Of a stretch of DNA of 64,000 bases, positions 27,072-35,599 are shown piece after piece. The notes under the pieces were generated by a model that searched no databases, was not told the origin of the DNA, and saw only the letters and a list, made by a program, of their open reading frames with translations. Origin of the DNA: an uncultured Bacteroidales bacterium (lineage in GTDB: Bacteria; Bacteroidota; Bacteroidia; Bacteroidales; Muribaculaceae). The stretch covers positions 124,001 through 188,000 of the forward strand of contig CACYQB010000001.1 in assembly GCA_902776435.1 (NCBI GenBank), given 5' to 3'. The position numbers were made by a program, and so were the translations under genes. Numbering within the stretch: the first letter of the stretch is position 1; every line of letters begins with the position of its first letter.

Positions 27072-29069
27072 ATGAAACGGATATTATATATAATGGTGGG
27101 GCTGATGTTAGCGTCGGTGGCATTGTCATTGACGTCATGCAAGGGTCCCAAACTCAAGGACGCAGATGAGGCATACGACCGTGGCGAATACTTTGACGCC
27201 GCGACCATTTACCGTAAGCTATACAACCGCTATAACCGCAAGGAAGATGCCTGGTTGCGTGGCGAGTTGGCGTTCCAGTTGGGTATGTGCCACTTGAAAC
27301 TCAATCAGGGCAACCGTGCCTCGGCCGCTTTCCAGAATGCTATCCGCTATGAATTTGAGGACTCGACAACGTTACTGAGGCTAGCCCAGGCTCAGCAACT
27401 CGAGGGACAGTATACTGCTGCCATTAAGAGTTACAATGAGTATCTAGCCATGTTCCCCAACGACTGGGAAGCCCGGGTGGGTAAGCGCGGCTGTGAGCTG
27501 GCTCCGATGTTGAAGGAAGAGGGCTCACGCTACATTGTCAAGCAGAACAAATTGCTCAATTCCCGTCGTGCTGACTATTGCCCGATGTACCTCGACAAGA
27601 ACATGGAGTACATCTACTACACCTCGACCAACGAGAAATCCACTGGCGAGTTGCGCAGCGAGATCACGGGAACCAAGAAGGGAGACATCTACTTCACCAA
27701 GAAGGATGAGAAGGGTGCCTGGTCGCGTCCCGAGGTTGTTGATGGTGGCCTGAACACCGAGCATGATGAGGGTGCCGCTGCATTCTCTCCCGATGGCTCG
27801 ACGATGTATCTGGCCCGTGCCGTCCGCCAAGATTGGCCCACGACAGTCGAAATCTACACCAGTACCCGCAGCGAAGCCAAATGGAGTGCTCCGCAGAAGT
27901 TTGAAATCACTGCCGACACGCTGAGCAATTATTCTGATCCGTCCGTGAGCCCTGACGGCCAGTGGCTCTATTTTGCCAGTGACATGCCGGGTGGCCAAGG
28001 CGGCACCGACATCTGGCGAATCAACCTCAAGGACAAGCACGGTACCCTTGAAAACATGGGTCCGCAGATTAATACCAAGGGTAACGAGCGTTACCCCAAC
28101 ATGCGCACCGACAGTCTCTTGTACTTTTCCAGTAACGGCCATCCAGGAATGGGCGGCCTCGACCTGTTCGTGGCCAAGTTGCAGCCTCGGGATGAGAAAG
28201 ACAAGACCGCGATGGACCGCTGGGTCATCGAGAATATGGGCGTGCCGATGAACTCATCGGGCGATGATTTCGGCATTACCTTCGGTCAGGGCGAGAGTGG
28301 CATGTTCTCCAGCAACCGTGGCGATGCCCGTGGCTATGACCACATCTTTGACTTCATCAAACCTGACCTGCAGATTTGGATTTCGGGCTATGTGGTCGAT
28401 AAGGATGATGAACCCGTGCCTAATGCCGTGATCCGCATTGTGGGTGATGACGGCAGTAACCAGAAGACCGCCGTCAAACCCGACGGCTCCTTCCGCTTCG
28501 ACCTGCAGCGCGGCGTCAAGTATGCGATGCTTGCCGGTGCCGAGGGTTACCTCAACGCCCGTCAGGAATTTGTGAGCGACGATGCCGAGGAGGATGCTGA
28601 GTATAATGTAGACTTCATACTTGCAGCGACATTCAAGGCCCAGATTATTGAGAACATCTTCTATGATTTTGATAAGGCCGTCCTGCGCGATGAGTCCAAA
28701 TTGGCCCTCGACAGCATGGTTATGCTTCTCAAGGACCATCCCAACATCGTCATCGAGATGGCTTCACACACTGACCGTGTGGGCAGTGCGAAATACAACC
28801 AGGGTCTCTCTCAGCGTCGAGCCCAGAGCGTTGTGGATTATCTGATTGAGAGTGGTATCCCGCGTGAGCGACTCAAGCCCGCGGGTTATGGCGAGTCACG
28901 TCCGAAGACCGTGACAAAGCGCATCCACAGCAAGTATCCGCAGTTTGAAGAAGGCGTGACGCTCAACGAGGAGTTCATCAAGACCTTGAGCAAAGAGGAC
29001 CAGGAGGCAGCCGACCAAATCAACCGTCGCACCGAGTTCACCGTCCTCGACACCAGTTATGAGTATTAA
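27072..29069 (+). CDS. porE: PorE-like T9SS lipoprotein (TPR, beta-propeller, CRD, OmpA)
   Basis: Read from the ATG at 27072 this is 665 residues with a lipobox LTSC near residue 22. It shows the PorE architecture: TPR-like helices (about 25-130), a PD40-type beta-propeller (about 150-400; e.g. AAAFSPDGSTMYLA, SVSPDGQWLYFASD), a carboxypeptidase-regulatory-like domain (about 425-500; ISGYVVDKDDEPVPNAVIRI) and a C-terminal OmpA peptidoglycan-binding domain (about 540 on; IEMASHTDRVGSAKYNQGLS). In P. gingivalis PorE anchors the T9SS to peptidoglycan in the outer membrane. Related OmpA/PD40 lipoproteins exist, so the symbol is probable rather than certain. Confidence 0.82.
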   Translation: MKRILYIMVGLMLASVALSLTSCKGPKLKDADEAYDRGEYFDAATIYRKLYNRYNRKEDAWLRGELAFQLGMCHLKLNQGNRASAAFQNAIRYEFEDSTTLLRLAQAQQLEGQYTAAIKSYNEYLAMFPNDWEARVGKRGCELAPMLKEEGSRYIVKQNKLLNSRRADYCPMYLDKNMEYIYYTSTNEKSTGELRSEITGTKKGDIYFTKKDEKGAWSRPEVVDGGLNTEHDEGAAAFSPDGSTMYLARAVRQDWPTTVEIYTSTRSEAKWSAPQKFEITADTLSNYSDPSVSPDGQWLYFASDMPGGQGGTDIWRINLKDKHGTLENMGPQINTKGNERYPNMRTDSLLYFSSNGHPGMGGLDLFVAKLQPRDEKDKTAMDRWVIENMGVPMNSSGDDFGITFGQGESGMFSSNRGDARGYDHIFDFIKPDLQIWISGYVVDKDDEPVPNAVIRIVGDDGSNQKTAVKPDGSFRFDLQRGVKYAMLAGAEGYLNARQEFVSDDAEEDAEYNVDFILAATFKAQIIENIFYDFDKAVLRDESKLALDSMVMLLKDHPNIVIEMASHTDRVGSAKYNQGLSQRRAQSVVDYLIESGIPRERLKPAGYGESRPKTVTKRIHSKYPQFEEGVTLNEEFIKTLSKEDQEAADQINRRTEFTVLDTSYEY

Positions 29070-29102
29070 AACTCAACAACTAGAATACCGCTCGGTCCAA
29101 AT

Positions 29103-29236
29103 CTCACGCTAAGCCGCAAAGCCGCAAAGTTTTTTATGTTGCTCGCAAGGGGCTCGCAATTTTTATATTAAAATAATTTGTTGCGAGCCCCTTGCGAGCA
29201 ATAATTAATCTTAGCGGCTTAGCGACTTAGCGTGAG
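29103..29236. repeat. Nested long palindrome between convergent genes
   Basis: The inner stem is a perfect 21-bp repeat (29139-29159 with 29181-29201; TTGCTCGCAAGGGGCTCGCAA). The outer arms 29103-29129 and 29210-29236 match in 24 of 27 positions. The outer left arm has internal 9-bp direct repeats (AAGCCGCAA). It probably also terminates porE and ugd transcripts. Confidence 0.85.
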
Positions 29237-29267
29237 GCTAGATCCGGTTTAATGTGAGGATGGATGG

Positions 29268-30584
29268 TTATCGGCCGATGCAATAGTAGGTGAATCCCAT
29301 TTCCTGGAGCTCGTCTCCGTCATAGACGTTGCGGCCATCAATGATGAGCGGGGTCTTCATGAGACTTTTCACGGTTTGCCATGCCGGGATGCGGAACTGT
29401 CGCCACTCGGTGAGCAGCAGCACGGCGTCGGCACCCTTCACAGCGTCATACATATCCACACCGCAATACACGTTGCCCCAACGGCGCTTGGTGGCGTTCA
29501 TGGCAACGGGGTCATAAACGCGCACGTGGCAGCCGGCCTCCATCAGCAGGTTGATGGTGTCGATGGCGGGCGCGGCGGTCATGTCGTCGGTCTCGGGCTT
29601 GAAACTCAGTCCCCACAGGGCAACAGTCTTGCCCTCAAGGTTACCCTTGAAGTGGTTGTTGAGTTTCTTGAACATGATGCGTTTTTGCCGCGTGTTGACG
29701 TTCTCGACAGCCTTGAGCACTTCCATGTCGAAGTTGTGCTCGTTGCCTATCTTGATCAAGTCCTTGATGTCCTGAGGGAACAAGGTGCCGCCATAACCGC
29801 AGCCCGGGAAGATATACTTGGGACCAATGCGGCTGTCGGTGCCCACACCGTGTCTCACGATGTTGATGTCGGCGCCCACGATTTCGCACAGGTTGGCGAT
29901 TTCGTTCATGAAGCTCACGCGGGTGGCGAGCATCGAGGTGGCTGCATACTTAATCATCTCGGCTGTGCGGGTGTCGGTGTAGATGACGTTGCGGTTGTTG
30001 TGCATCAATATGGTGCGGTACAGGCGCTCCATCGCTTGACGGGCGCTGGCGGTCTCGGTACCGATGACAATGCGGTCAGGTTTCATAAAATCCTTGATGC
30101 CGTTACCCTCGGTCAGGAAATCGGGGTTGCTGGCGACGTCAAACTTGATGTCTCCTGCACCACGGGCTTCAAGTGTCTCACGGATGATTTTTGTCACATG
30201 CTGTGCTGTGCCCACAGGCACCGTTGACTTGATGACAAACACGCTGTAACTTGAAATGCTCTCGCCGAAGGTCTTGGCGATTTCCAGAATCGGGCCCACG
30301 TCGGTCGAGCCATCCTCATCGGCCGTAGTGTCGACGGCACAGAAGACGAAATCCTGATTGATGAAGCCTTTCTTGTAATCGCTGGAGAATGTTAACCGCT
30401 TGTCATTCACGTTGCGGGCAATCATGTTGTCAAGCCCAGGCTCGTAGATGGGGATGGCCCCATAGACCAAGCGGTTAATCTTCTGGCTGTCACTGTCCAC
30501 GCAGGTGACATTAACGCCAAGGTCGGCAAAGCAAGTGCCGCTTACCAGACCCACATATCCTGTTCCAACTATCGAAACATTCAT
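29268..30584 (-). CDS. ugd: UDP-glucose 6-dehydrogenase homolog lacking the catalytic cysteine
   Basis: This 438-residue protein has normal length for the family. The NAD-binding loop is GTGYVGLVSGTCFADLG at the N-terminus; the substrate-site helix AEMIKYAATSMLATRVSFMN (about 204-223) keeps the key Lys and Asn; the C-terminal lobe has WGLSFKPETDDM (about 323). The active-site stretch normally read as GGSCFPKD is GGTLFPQD here (about 259-266), so the nucleophilic Cys is Leu and the following Lys is Gln. Without that Cys, oxidation to UDP-glucuronate should fail, so it may catalyse another step or be inactive. UDP-glucuronate normally feeds capsule or glycan synthesis. No glycan genes are adjacent. 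Confidence 0.85.
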   Translation of the reverse strand: MNVSIVGTGYVGLVSGTCFADLGVNVTCVDSDSQKINRLVYGAIPIYEPGLDNMIARNVNDKRLTFSSDYKKGFINQDFVFCAVDTTADEDGSTDVGPILEIAKTFGESISSYSVFVIKSTVPVGTAQHVTKIIRETLEARGAGDIKFDVASNPDFLTEGNGIKDFMKPDRIVIGTETASARQAMERLYRTILMHNNRNVIYTDTRTAEMIKYAATSMLATRVSFMNEIANLCEIVGADINIVRHGVGTDSRIGPKYIFPGCGYGGTLFPQDIKDLIKIGNEHNFDMEVLKAVENVNTRQKRIMFKKLNNHFKGNLEGKTVALWGLSFKPETDDMTAAPAIDTINLLMEAGCHVRVYDPVAMNATKRRWGNVYCGVDMYDAVKGADAVLLLTEWRQFRIPAWQTVKSLMKTPLIIDGRNVYDGDELQEMGFTYYCIGR

Positions 30585-30634
30585 TGTATTCTATATTATT
30601 ATCCGTTAATGGGTTTGCAAGTGTAATGAATTTG

Positions 30635-30642
30635 CAAATATA
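30635..30642 (-). promoter_or_regulatory. -7 element (TATATTTG) of ugd
   Basis: TATATTTG on the minus strand fits TAnnTTTG about 50 nt upstream of the ugd start. A -33 box is not clear. Confidence 0.4.
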
Positions 30643-30662
30643 GGAAGTTTTTATCAAAAATT

Positions 30663-30694
30663 CTTGTGATTTACATTAAAAATTGCTAAGTTTG
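30663..30694 (+). promoter_or_regulatory. Promoter of the aquaporin gene
   Basis: CTTG (30663-30666), a 20-nt spacer and TAAGTTTG (30687-30694) lie 77 nt before the ATG. Confidence 0.65.
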
Positions 30695-30770
30695 CAAATT
30701 CGAAAAATAATAAAACGTTGTTTTACTCAAGAAATCACTTGTTTAACCAAAATAAAATCAAAATTACACT

Positions 30771-31460
30771 ATGAAAAAGTATTTAGCTGAAATGGTAGGA
30801 ACGTTCGTGCTGACGTTCTTGGGTTGCGGCGCAGCAGTAGCGCTTGGTTGTGGAGCTGACACGGCTTCGATTGTGGGAACGGCTATGGCCTTCGGTCTGG
30901 CTGTTGTGGCAATGGCTTACACCATCGGCGGCATCAGCGGATGCCATATCAATCCCGCTATCACGTTGGGCGTGTTCCTGAGTGGCCGCATGAACGCTAA
31001 GGATTGTGGCATGTACATGGTATTTCAGGTTATTGGCGCTATCTTGGCTGCTGCAGTTCTGGCAGGCATTGTGGGAACCGCTTCGCCCGATGCTATCATC
31101 ACGACAAGCACTGGTGCCAACTCCTGTGCATTCGGTGTAACCAACGGACTGATTGTCGAGATTGTGCTCACTATGCTCTTTGTCCTGGTTGTGCTGGGTG
31201 CTACCTCGGTAACCAATGGTGCTACCAATAACTTTGCAGGTTTGGCTATCGGCTTGTCACTGATTCTCATCCATTTGGTGGGTATCCACTTCACGGGCAC
31301 TTCGGTTAACCCCGCACGTTCCATCGGTCCGGCTCTCTTCCAGGGTGGTCAGGCGCTGAGCGAGTTGTGGGTGTTCATCGTCGGTCCGTTTATCGGTGGC
31401 GCTCTTGCAGCCTTGATCTGGAAGATTATCGACTGCAACTGTGACAAGAAGGCTGAGTAA
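30771..31460 (+). CDS. aqpZ: Aquaporin Z-type MIP channel
   Basis: This 229-residue inner-membrane channel has six helices and both NPA boxes: HINPAITLGVF (about 62-72) and TSVNPARSIGPAL (about 178-190). The Arg after the second NPA and a short, water-channel-like loop (no glycerol-facilitator insertion) favour an aquaporin Z-type water channel over GlpF. It is followed 32 nt later by a DUF4332 gene on the same strand and the two may share a transcript that ends at the hairpin at 31925. Confidence 0.92.
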   Translation: MKKYLAEMVGTFVLTFLGCGAAVALGCGADTASIVGTAMAFGLAVVAMAYTIGGISGCHINPAITLGVFLSGRMNAKDCGMYMVFQVIGAILAAAVLAGIVGTASPDAIITTSTGANSCAFGVTNGLIVEIVLTMLFVLVVLGATSVTNGATNNFAGLAIGLSLILIHLVGIHFTGTSVNPARSIGPALFQGGQALSELWVFIVGPFIGGALAALIWKIIDCNCDKKAE

Positions 31461-31492
31461 TTTCTTATTTAACTTATTACATAATTCCAACT

Positions 31493-31900
31493 ATGAACTA
31501 CAAGATTGTTGACATTGAGGGCATTGGTGAAGTATATGCTCCCAAACTCATTGCTGAAGGTATTGAGACCGTTGAGCAACTGCTTGACGCTTGTGCTGGT
31601 CCTACGGGCCGCAAAATCATGGCCGAGAAGACCGGTATCAGTGAGAAACTGATTCTCAAGTGGACCAACCACGCTGACTTGTTCCGCATCAACGGCATCG
31701 GCCCGCAATTCGCCGAGTTGCTTGAGGCTGCAGGTGTGGACACCGTGAAGGAACTGCGTCACCGCGTTGCCGCCAATCTCGCCGCTAAGGTGGCTGAGGT
31801 CAACGAGGAGAAACACCTGTGTGGCCGTGTGCCCGCCGAGGCCGAAATCCAGAAGATGATTGACCAGGCCAAGGAACTTGAGCCTCGCATGACCTATTAA
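31493..31900 (+). CDS. DUF4332 helix-hairpin-helix protein
   Basis: This 135-residue soluble protein is built of two helix-hairpin-helix-like halves, recognisable from IEGIGEVYAPKLIAEGIETV (about 8-27) and INGIGPQFAELLEAAGVDTV (about 66-85). These match DUF4332. Such folds bind DNA non-specifically in other families, but no function is established here. It lies 32 nt downstream of aqpZ. Confidence 0.85.
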   Translation: MNYKIVDIEGIGEVYAPKLIAEGIETVEQLLDACAGPTGRKIMAEKTGISEKLILKWTNHADLFRINGIGPQFAELLEAAGVDTVKELRHRVAANLAAKVAEVNEEKHLCGRVPAEAEIQKMIDQAKELEPRMTY

Positions 31901-31924
31901 TCCAGGTCTATCCTTCAACTTAAA

Positions 31925-31961
31925 CAAGCCGCCGGGATTCCATGAAGATTCCGGCGGCTTG
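31925..31961. terminator. Bidirectional terminator between DUF4332 gene and ansA
   Basis: CAAGCCGCCGG (31925-31935) and CCGGCGGCTTG (31951-31961) form a perfect 11-bp GC-rich stem with a 15-nt loop between convergent genes. Confidence 0.8.
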
Positions 31962-31984
31962 CTATGTAATGATATGGGGCGTTA

Positions 31985-33019
31985 CTACGGGATGGTGACT
32001 TCGCCGCAGAGGTCGCTGGCCATATATTTCTTGACCATGCTGGGGGAGTATTGCATCCCGAAGAGGAACATCAACTTGGTGATAGCGGCCTCGCTAGTAA
32101 TGTCATAGCCGCTGATAACACCTGCGTCCAGAAGTGTTTTGCCTGTCTCATAAAGAGAACAGTTCACGCCGCCATTGACACACTGGGTCACGTTGACGAT
32201 AACCACGCCGCGGTCAACGGCTTCCTTGATGCACTTGATGAACCATGGGTGGTTGGGCGTATTGCCAGCACCATAGGTTTTGAGCACGATACCCTTGATG
32301 CCTGGTGTGTGCAGCAGGTAATCGAGAGTCTGCTCGGTCATGCCGGGGTTGAGTTCGAGGAACATGACATTGGTGTCCATGTCGGTGCAGACCTTCAATG
32401 GGCGTGGTGGCATCTTCCTCAGGCTATTGTCATTATACTCGATATCAAGGCCGATTTCTGCCAACTCGGGATAGTTGAAACTCTTGAAGGCATTGAAGTT
32501 GTCGGCGCTCATCTTGGTGGCGCGGTTGCCTCGCCACAGGTAATTCTCGAAGAGGATGGCGACTTCCTGCACGCGCGGACGTCCCTTCTCATCGATGGCG
32601 GCGGCAACCTGCAGGGCGGTGATGAGGTTTTCTTCACCATCGGTGCGCACCTCGCCGATGGGCAACTGGGAACCCGTGATGATGACGGGTTTACTCAAAT
32701 TCTCGAGCATGAAACTCAATGCTGATGCCGTGAAGGCCATAGTGTCGGTGCCGTGCAGCACGACAAAGCCGTCATACAGGTCATAGCGCTCCTCGATAGC
32801 CAGAGCAATGTCGCGCCAGTGTGACGGGTCCATGTTGGAACTGTCGATGGGCGGATTGAACTGGATGTTGTCGATGTCAAAGTCCAACTTCTTGACCTTG
32901 GGCACATTGTCCATCAGGTGTGAGAAGTCAAACGGCTGCAGGGCGTGAGTCTCGGGATTCTCAATCATGCCGATGGTGCCGCCGGTATAGATGATGAGTA
33001 TTTTAGGTCGTTTAAGCAT
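31985..33019 (-). CDS. ansA: Type I (cytoplasmic) L-asparaginase
   Basis: The ATG at 33019 (MLKRPKILIIYTGGTIGMIE) gives 344 residues, the usual length; the longer frame runs into the upstream gene. Catalytic motif 1 is YTGGTIGM with the nucleophile Thr (about 13), motif 2 is LHGTDTMAFTASAL (about 86-99) and the Lys-bearing segment KTYGAGNTPNHP is near 245. No signal peptide, so it hydrolyses asparagine to aspartate and ammonia in the cytoplasm. It is the last gene of the minus-strand operon that starts at the GSCFA gene. Confidence 0.93.
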   Translation of the reverse strand: MLKRPKILIIYTGGTIGMIENPETHALQPFDFSHLMDNVPKVKKLDFDIDNIQFNPPIDSSNMDPSHWRDIALAIEERYDLYDGFVVLHGTDTMAFTASALSFMLENLSKPVIITGSQLPIGEVRTDGEENLITALQVAAAIDEKGRPRVQEVAILFENYLWRGNRATKMSADNFNAFKSFNYPELAEIGLDIEYNDNSLRKMPPRPLKVCTDMDTNVMFLELNPGMTEQTLDYLLHTPGIKGIVLKTYGAGNTPNHPWFIKCIKEAVDRGVVIVNVTQCVNGGVNCSLYETGKTLLDAGVISGYDITSEAAITKLMFLFGMQYSPSMVKKYMASDLCGEVTIP

Positions 33020-33039
33020 AGTCGTTGTGATGTCAATGG

Positions 33040-33963
33040 TTATTGGTTCATGAGTTCGGCGCCACGGATAAAGGCTTTGTGGAAGAACATCAGGTGATAA
33101 TCCAACGAATTCACCCAGTAGTCCCAACTGTGACGGCCAGGTCGTGTGGTGAAATCGTGGTCGATGCCTTTCTCGACAAGTTGCTCATGCATGGCGATGT
33201 TATTCTTGATGAAGATGTCGTTCAGACCGTCGTCGATGATGATATTCTGGGCGGGCTTGAGTTCACTGGCTTTCACCTGGTCCACAAGGTTGCACACGGC
33301 ATGGTCGCGCCAGCGCTGCTTGTTGTCCTCGTAGTTGCCCAAGCGGTCTTTAATGTGCCAACTGTCAGGAAATTGGGTGATATCCATGTTGCCGCTCATG
33401 CTGCCGCATGACCAGAAGACGTCGGGGTGACGGAAGGCCAGGAACAGCGCGCCGTGCCCACCCATGCTTAGCCCTGTGATGGCGCGCATGTAGCGGTTAG
33501 GGATGGTGCGGTAGTGGCTGTCGATGTAGGATACCAGTTCCTTGCTCACGTAAGTTTCGAACTGCATCTTGGGGTCCACAGGCGAGTCAAAATACCAGCT
33601 GTCTTGTCCGTCGGGACAGACGATGATGACGTCATACTTGCTGGCGAGTTGATTGAGGTCGGTTTTGCGTGACCAGTCGCTATAGCAGCCGTAAGCGCCA
33701 TGCAGCAGATAGAGCACGGGATAGCGATCCTGCTGCAGGTTGGCTGGGTAACAGTAGCTTTCGGGCATGATGACCACATTCTTGATGGTGCGTCCCATGG
33801 CTTGACTCATCACTTCGATGGTATCAGCCTGAGGGGAAGTGGGCGCCTCCACGGGACTTGCCTGTTGCTCAGTCGCGCTGGGGGCGGGGTGGGCGCATGC
33901 ACCGGCCGTCATGAACAGGACGGTCACAGCGAGAACAATCGATCTCAAGAACAGCTTTCTCAT
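33040..33963 (-). CDS. Secreted alpha/beta-hydrolase esterase (esterase D-like)
   Basis: This 307-residue protein carries a signal peptide (N-terminal 25 residues, ending GACA) and an alpha/beta-hydrolase fold of the PF00756 esterase type. The oxyanion region is LYLLHGAYGCYSDW, the nucleophile elbow GLSMGGHGA (about 167-175), the acid Asp in DDGLNDIF (about 243) and the His in PGRHSWDYW (about 280). Relatives include S-formylglutathione hydrolases and carbohydrate acetyl or feruloyl esterases; its secretion favours carbohydrate esters. Its start overlaps the tadA end by 4 nt (ATGA), and ansA follows 20 nt on. Confidence 0.9.
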   Translation of the reverse strand: MRKLFLRSIVLAVTVLFMTAGACAHPAPSATEQQASPVEAPTSPQADTIEVMSQAMGRTIKNVVIMPESYCYPANLQQDRYPVLYLLHGAYGCYSDWSRKTDLNQLASKYDVIIVCPDGQDSWYFDSPVDPKMQFETYVSKELVSYIDSHYRTIPNRYMRAITGLSMGGHGALFLAFRHPDVFWSCGSMSGNMDITQFPDSWHIKDRLGNYEDNKQRWRDHAVCNLVDQVKASELKPAQNIIIDDGLNDIFIKNNIAMHEQLVEKGIDHDFTTRPGRHSWDYWVNSLDYHLMFFHKAFIRGAELMNQ

Positions 33964-34427
33964 TTCTCCTTGGTTTTAAGTGGTCGTTTCTTCTTGAAGA
34001 AATCGGTCATCAATTTGCCGCATTCGTCGGCCAGCACGCCGCCAGTGACTATCGTCTTGGGATGGAAGGGAGCAGCGCACATCGTGTGGTAGCCCCGCTT
34101 GTCATCGCTCGCGCCATAGACGATGCGCGAAATCTGGCTCCAGGCCAGGGCTCCGGCGCACATCAGGCATGGCTCGACGGTGACATAGAGCGTGCAGTCG
34201 GTCAGGTATTTGCCACCCAGGGTGGATGCTGCGGCGGTGATGGCCTGCATCTCGGCATGGGCGGTGACGTCGGTCAGGGCTTCGGTCAGGTTGTGGCCAC
34301 GGCCGATGACGCGCCCCTTGCTCACGATGATTGCACCGATGGGCACCTCGTCGCGCTCGAGCGCCTTGTGGGCCTCATCGAGGGCCAGACGCATATATTT
34401 GATGTCGATATCTTCCTTGTTCAGCAT
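33960..34427 (-). CDS. tadA: tRNA adenosine(34) deaminase / nucleoside deaminase
   Basis: This 155-residue cytidine-deaminase-fold enzyme has the zinc motifs HAEMQAI (His, Glu; about 57-63) and PCLMCAGAL (two Cys; about 88-96). In bacteria TadA converts A34 to inosine in tRNA-Arg(ACG). A close nucleoside-deaminase role cannot be excluded. It overlaps the upstream LRR gene by 1 nt (TGATG) and the downstream esterase gene by 4 nt, so it is translationally coupled inside this operon. Confidence 0.92.
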   Translation of the reverse strand: MLNKEDIDIKYMRLALDEAHKALERDEVPIGAIIVSKGRVIGRGHNLTEALTDVTAHAEMQAITAAASTLGGKYLTDCTLYVTVEPCLMCAGALAWSQISRIVYGASDDKRGYHTMCAAPFHPKTIVTGGVLADECGKLMTDFFKKKRPLKTKEK

Positions 34428-35596
34428 CAGTTCACAAAGACTTTACGGACAGTCTTGCCCACGCGCACGATATAGACGCGCGGCCCGGGAAGACTGATCC
34501 AGTTGTTGACTGCAGGCCGCTCATACCACAGGTTGCCATAGACGTCATAGATGAATGTCCACAGCCCGTGGGTGTCGCCCTGGATGTAGATTGTGCCGTC
34601 AATTCCCACGATATTCAGTTCAATTTCAGGCTCTTCCTCGATTTCCTCGATGGCAGCGGGCTCGGCCGTAGCGACCAGTTCTAAGTCCTCCTCGTCATAC
34701 ATCAAAGTGGTGGGCACCACCAGGTATTCCGTGCTCTGGGCACCGATGGGCAGGAAGTAGCGGTCGGCAGCGGTCATGGCGATCAGATAGCCGTCAGGAC
34801 CATAAATCTTATAGGCCAGGCTATTGCCTAATGTCAATGCCGTCCAGTTCTCACCGAGGTTTTCCTGTTGCATCGTGGGCATCACGGCTAACCCCTCGTC
34901 GATCCAAATCGTGAACATGTCCTCATTGCCCCACACGGCATCATTCTGATAACGGCTCGTTGTAGCGCCATCGGCCAGCATCACGTGGATGTTACCGCAG
35001 CCCTCAAAGGTGTCATCACCCATCGTGAGGGGTGGGGTGGCAGCATCACTGTAAATCTCGTTGAGTATCGAGCAGTAGCCAAATGCTGACTCCCCGATGT
35101 AGCGCAGCGAAGCCGGCAGGAATATCGTCCGCAGGTAACTGCAATCTTCAAAAGCGCTCTGGCCGATGCTGACCACACCTTCAGGCAGGGCCACGTGAGT
35201 CACGGCTGTACCTGCTAGCATGTACCTGCTCACGGCCTTCAAGCCCAAGGGCAGGGTAATATTAGCGAGATCCTCGGCATCGGCAAACGCCGCGTCACCG
35301 ATCATGGTCACACTGTTAGGGATCTGCACCTCGGTCACGGCTGACCTCCAGAACGCCCTCGGAGCGATGGCGGCAACCTCGTAGTTCACGCCGTCGCAAT
35401 ATACCCGTTCGGGCAGGATGATGCAGCCCTCATAATGGTTCACACCATCGTAGAAAGCAGGCGCCACCTCGACCTGGGTGTCGCTGATGATATTGTAGTA
35501 GATGCCGTTTGCCTCAATGTCTTGGGCTAATGCTGTAGAGAAACCATCCGACAAAAAGGCTATCAGCAGTAATATGTCAAATAGAATCCATTTCAT
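34427..35596 (-). CDS. Secreted BspA-like leucine-rich-repeat protein with T9SS-like tail
   Basis: This 389-residue protein has a signal peptide ending near STALAQ and about four BspA-type (LRR_5) repeats in residues 65-190, with the pattern ...IPNSVTMIGDAAFADAEDL... repeated as LPEGVVSIGQSAFEDCSYL and LPASLRYIGESAFGYCSIL. A Glu-rich linker (about 315-335) leads to a C-terminal beta-strand tail (VYGNLWYERP, VYIVRVGKTVRKVFVN) that resembles T9SS sorting domains. BspA proteins mediate surface adhesion. It lies 3 nt after murF/alr. Confidence 0.87.
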   Translation of the reverse strand: MKWILFDILLLIAFLSDGFSTALAQDIEANGIYYNIISDTQVEVAPAFYDGVNHYEGCIILPERVYCDGVNYEVAAIAPRAFWRSAVTEVQIPNSVTMIGDAAFADAEDLANITLPLGLKAVSRYMLAGTAVTHVALPEGVVSIGQSAFEDCSYLRTIFLPASLRYIGESAFGYCSILNEIYSDAATPPLTMGDDTFEGCGNIHVMLADGATTSRYQNDAVWGNEDMFTIWIDEGLAVMPTMQQENLGENWTALTLGNSLAYKIYGPDGYLIAMTAADRYFLPIGAQSTEYLVVPTTLMYDEEDLELVATAEPAAIEEIEEEPEIELNIVGIDGTIYIQGDTHGLWTFIYDVYGNLWYERPAVNNWISLPGPRVYIVRVGKTVRKVFVN

Positions 35597-35599
35597 GAT

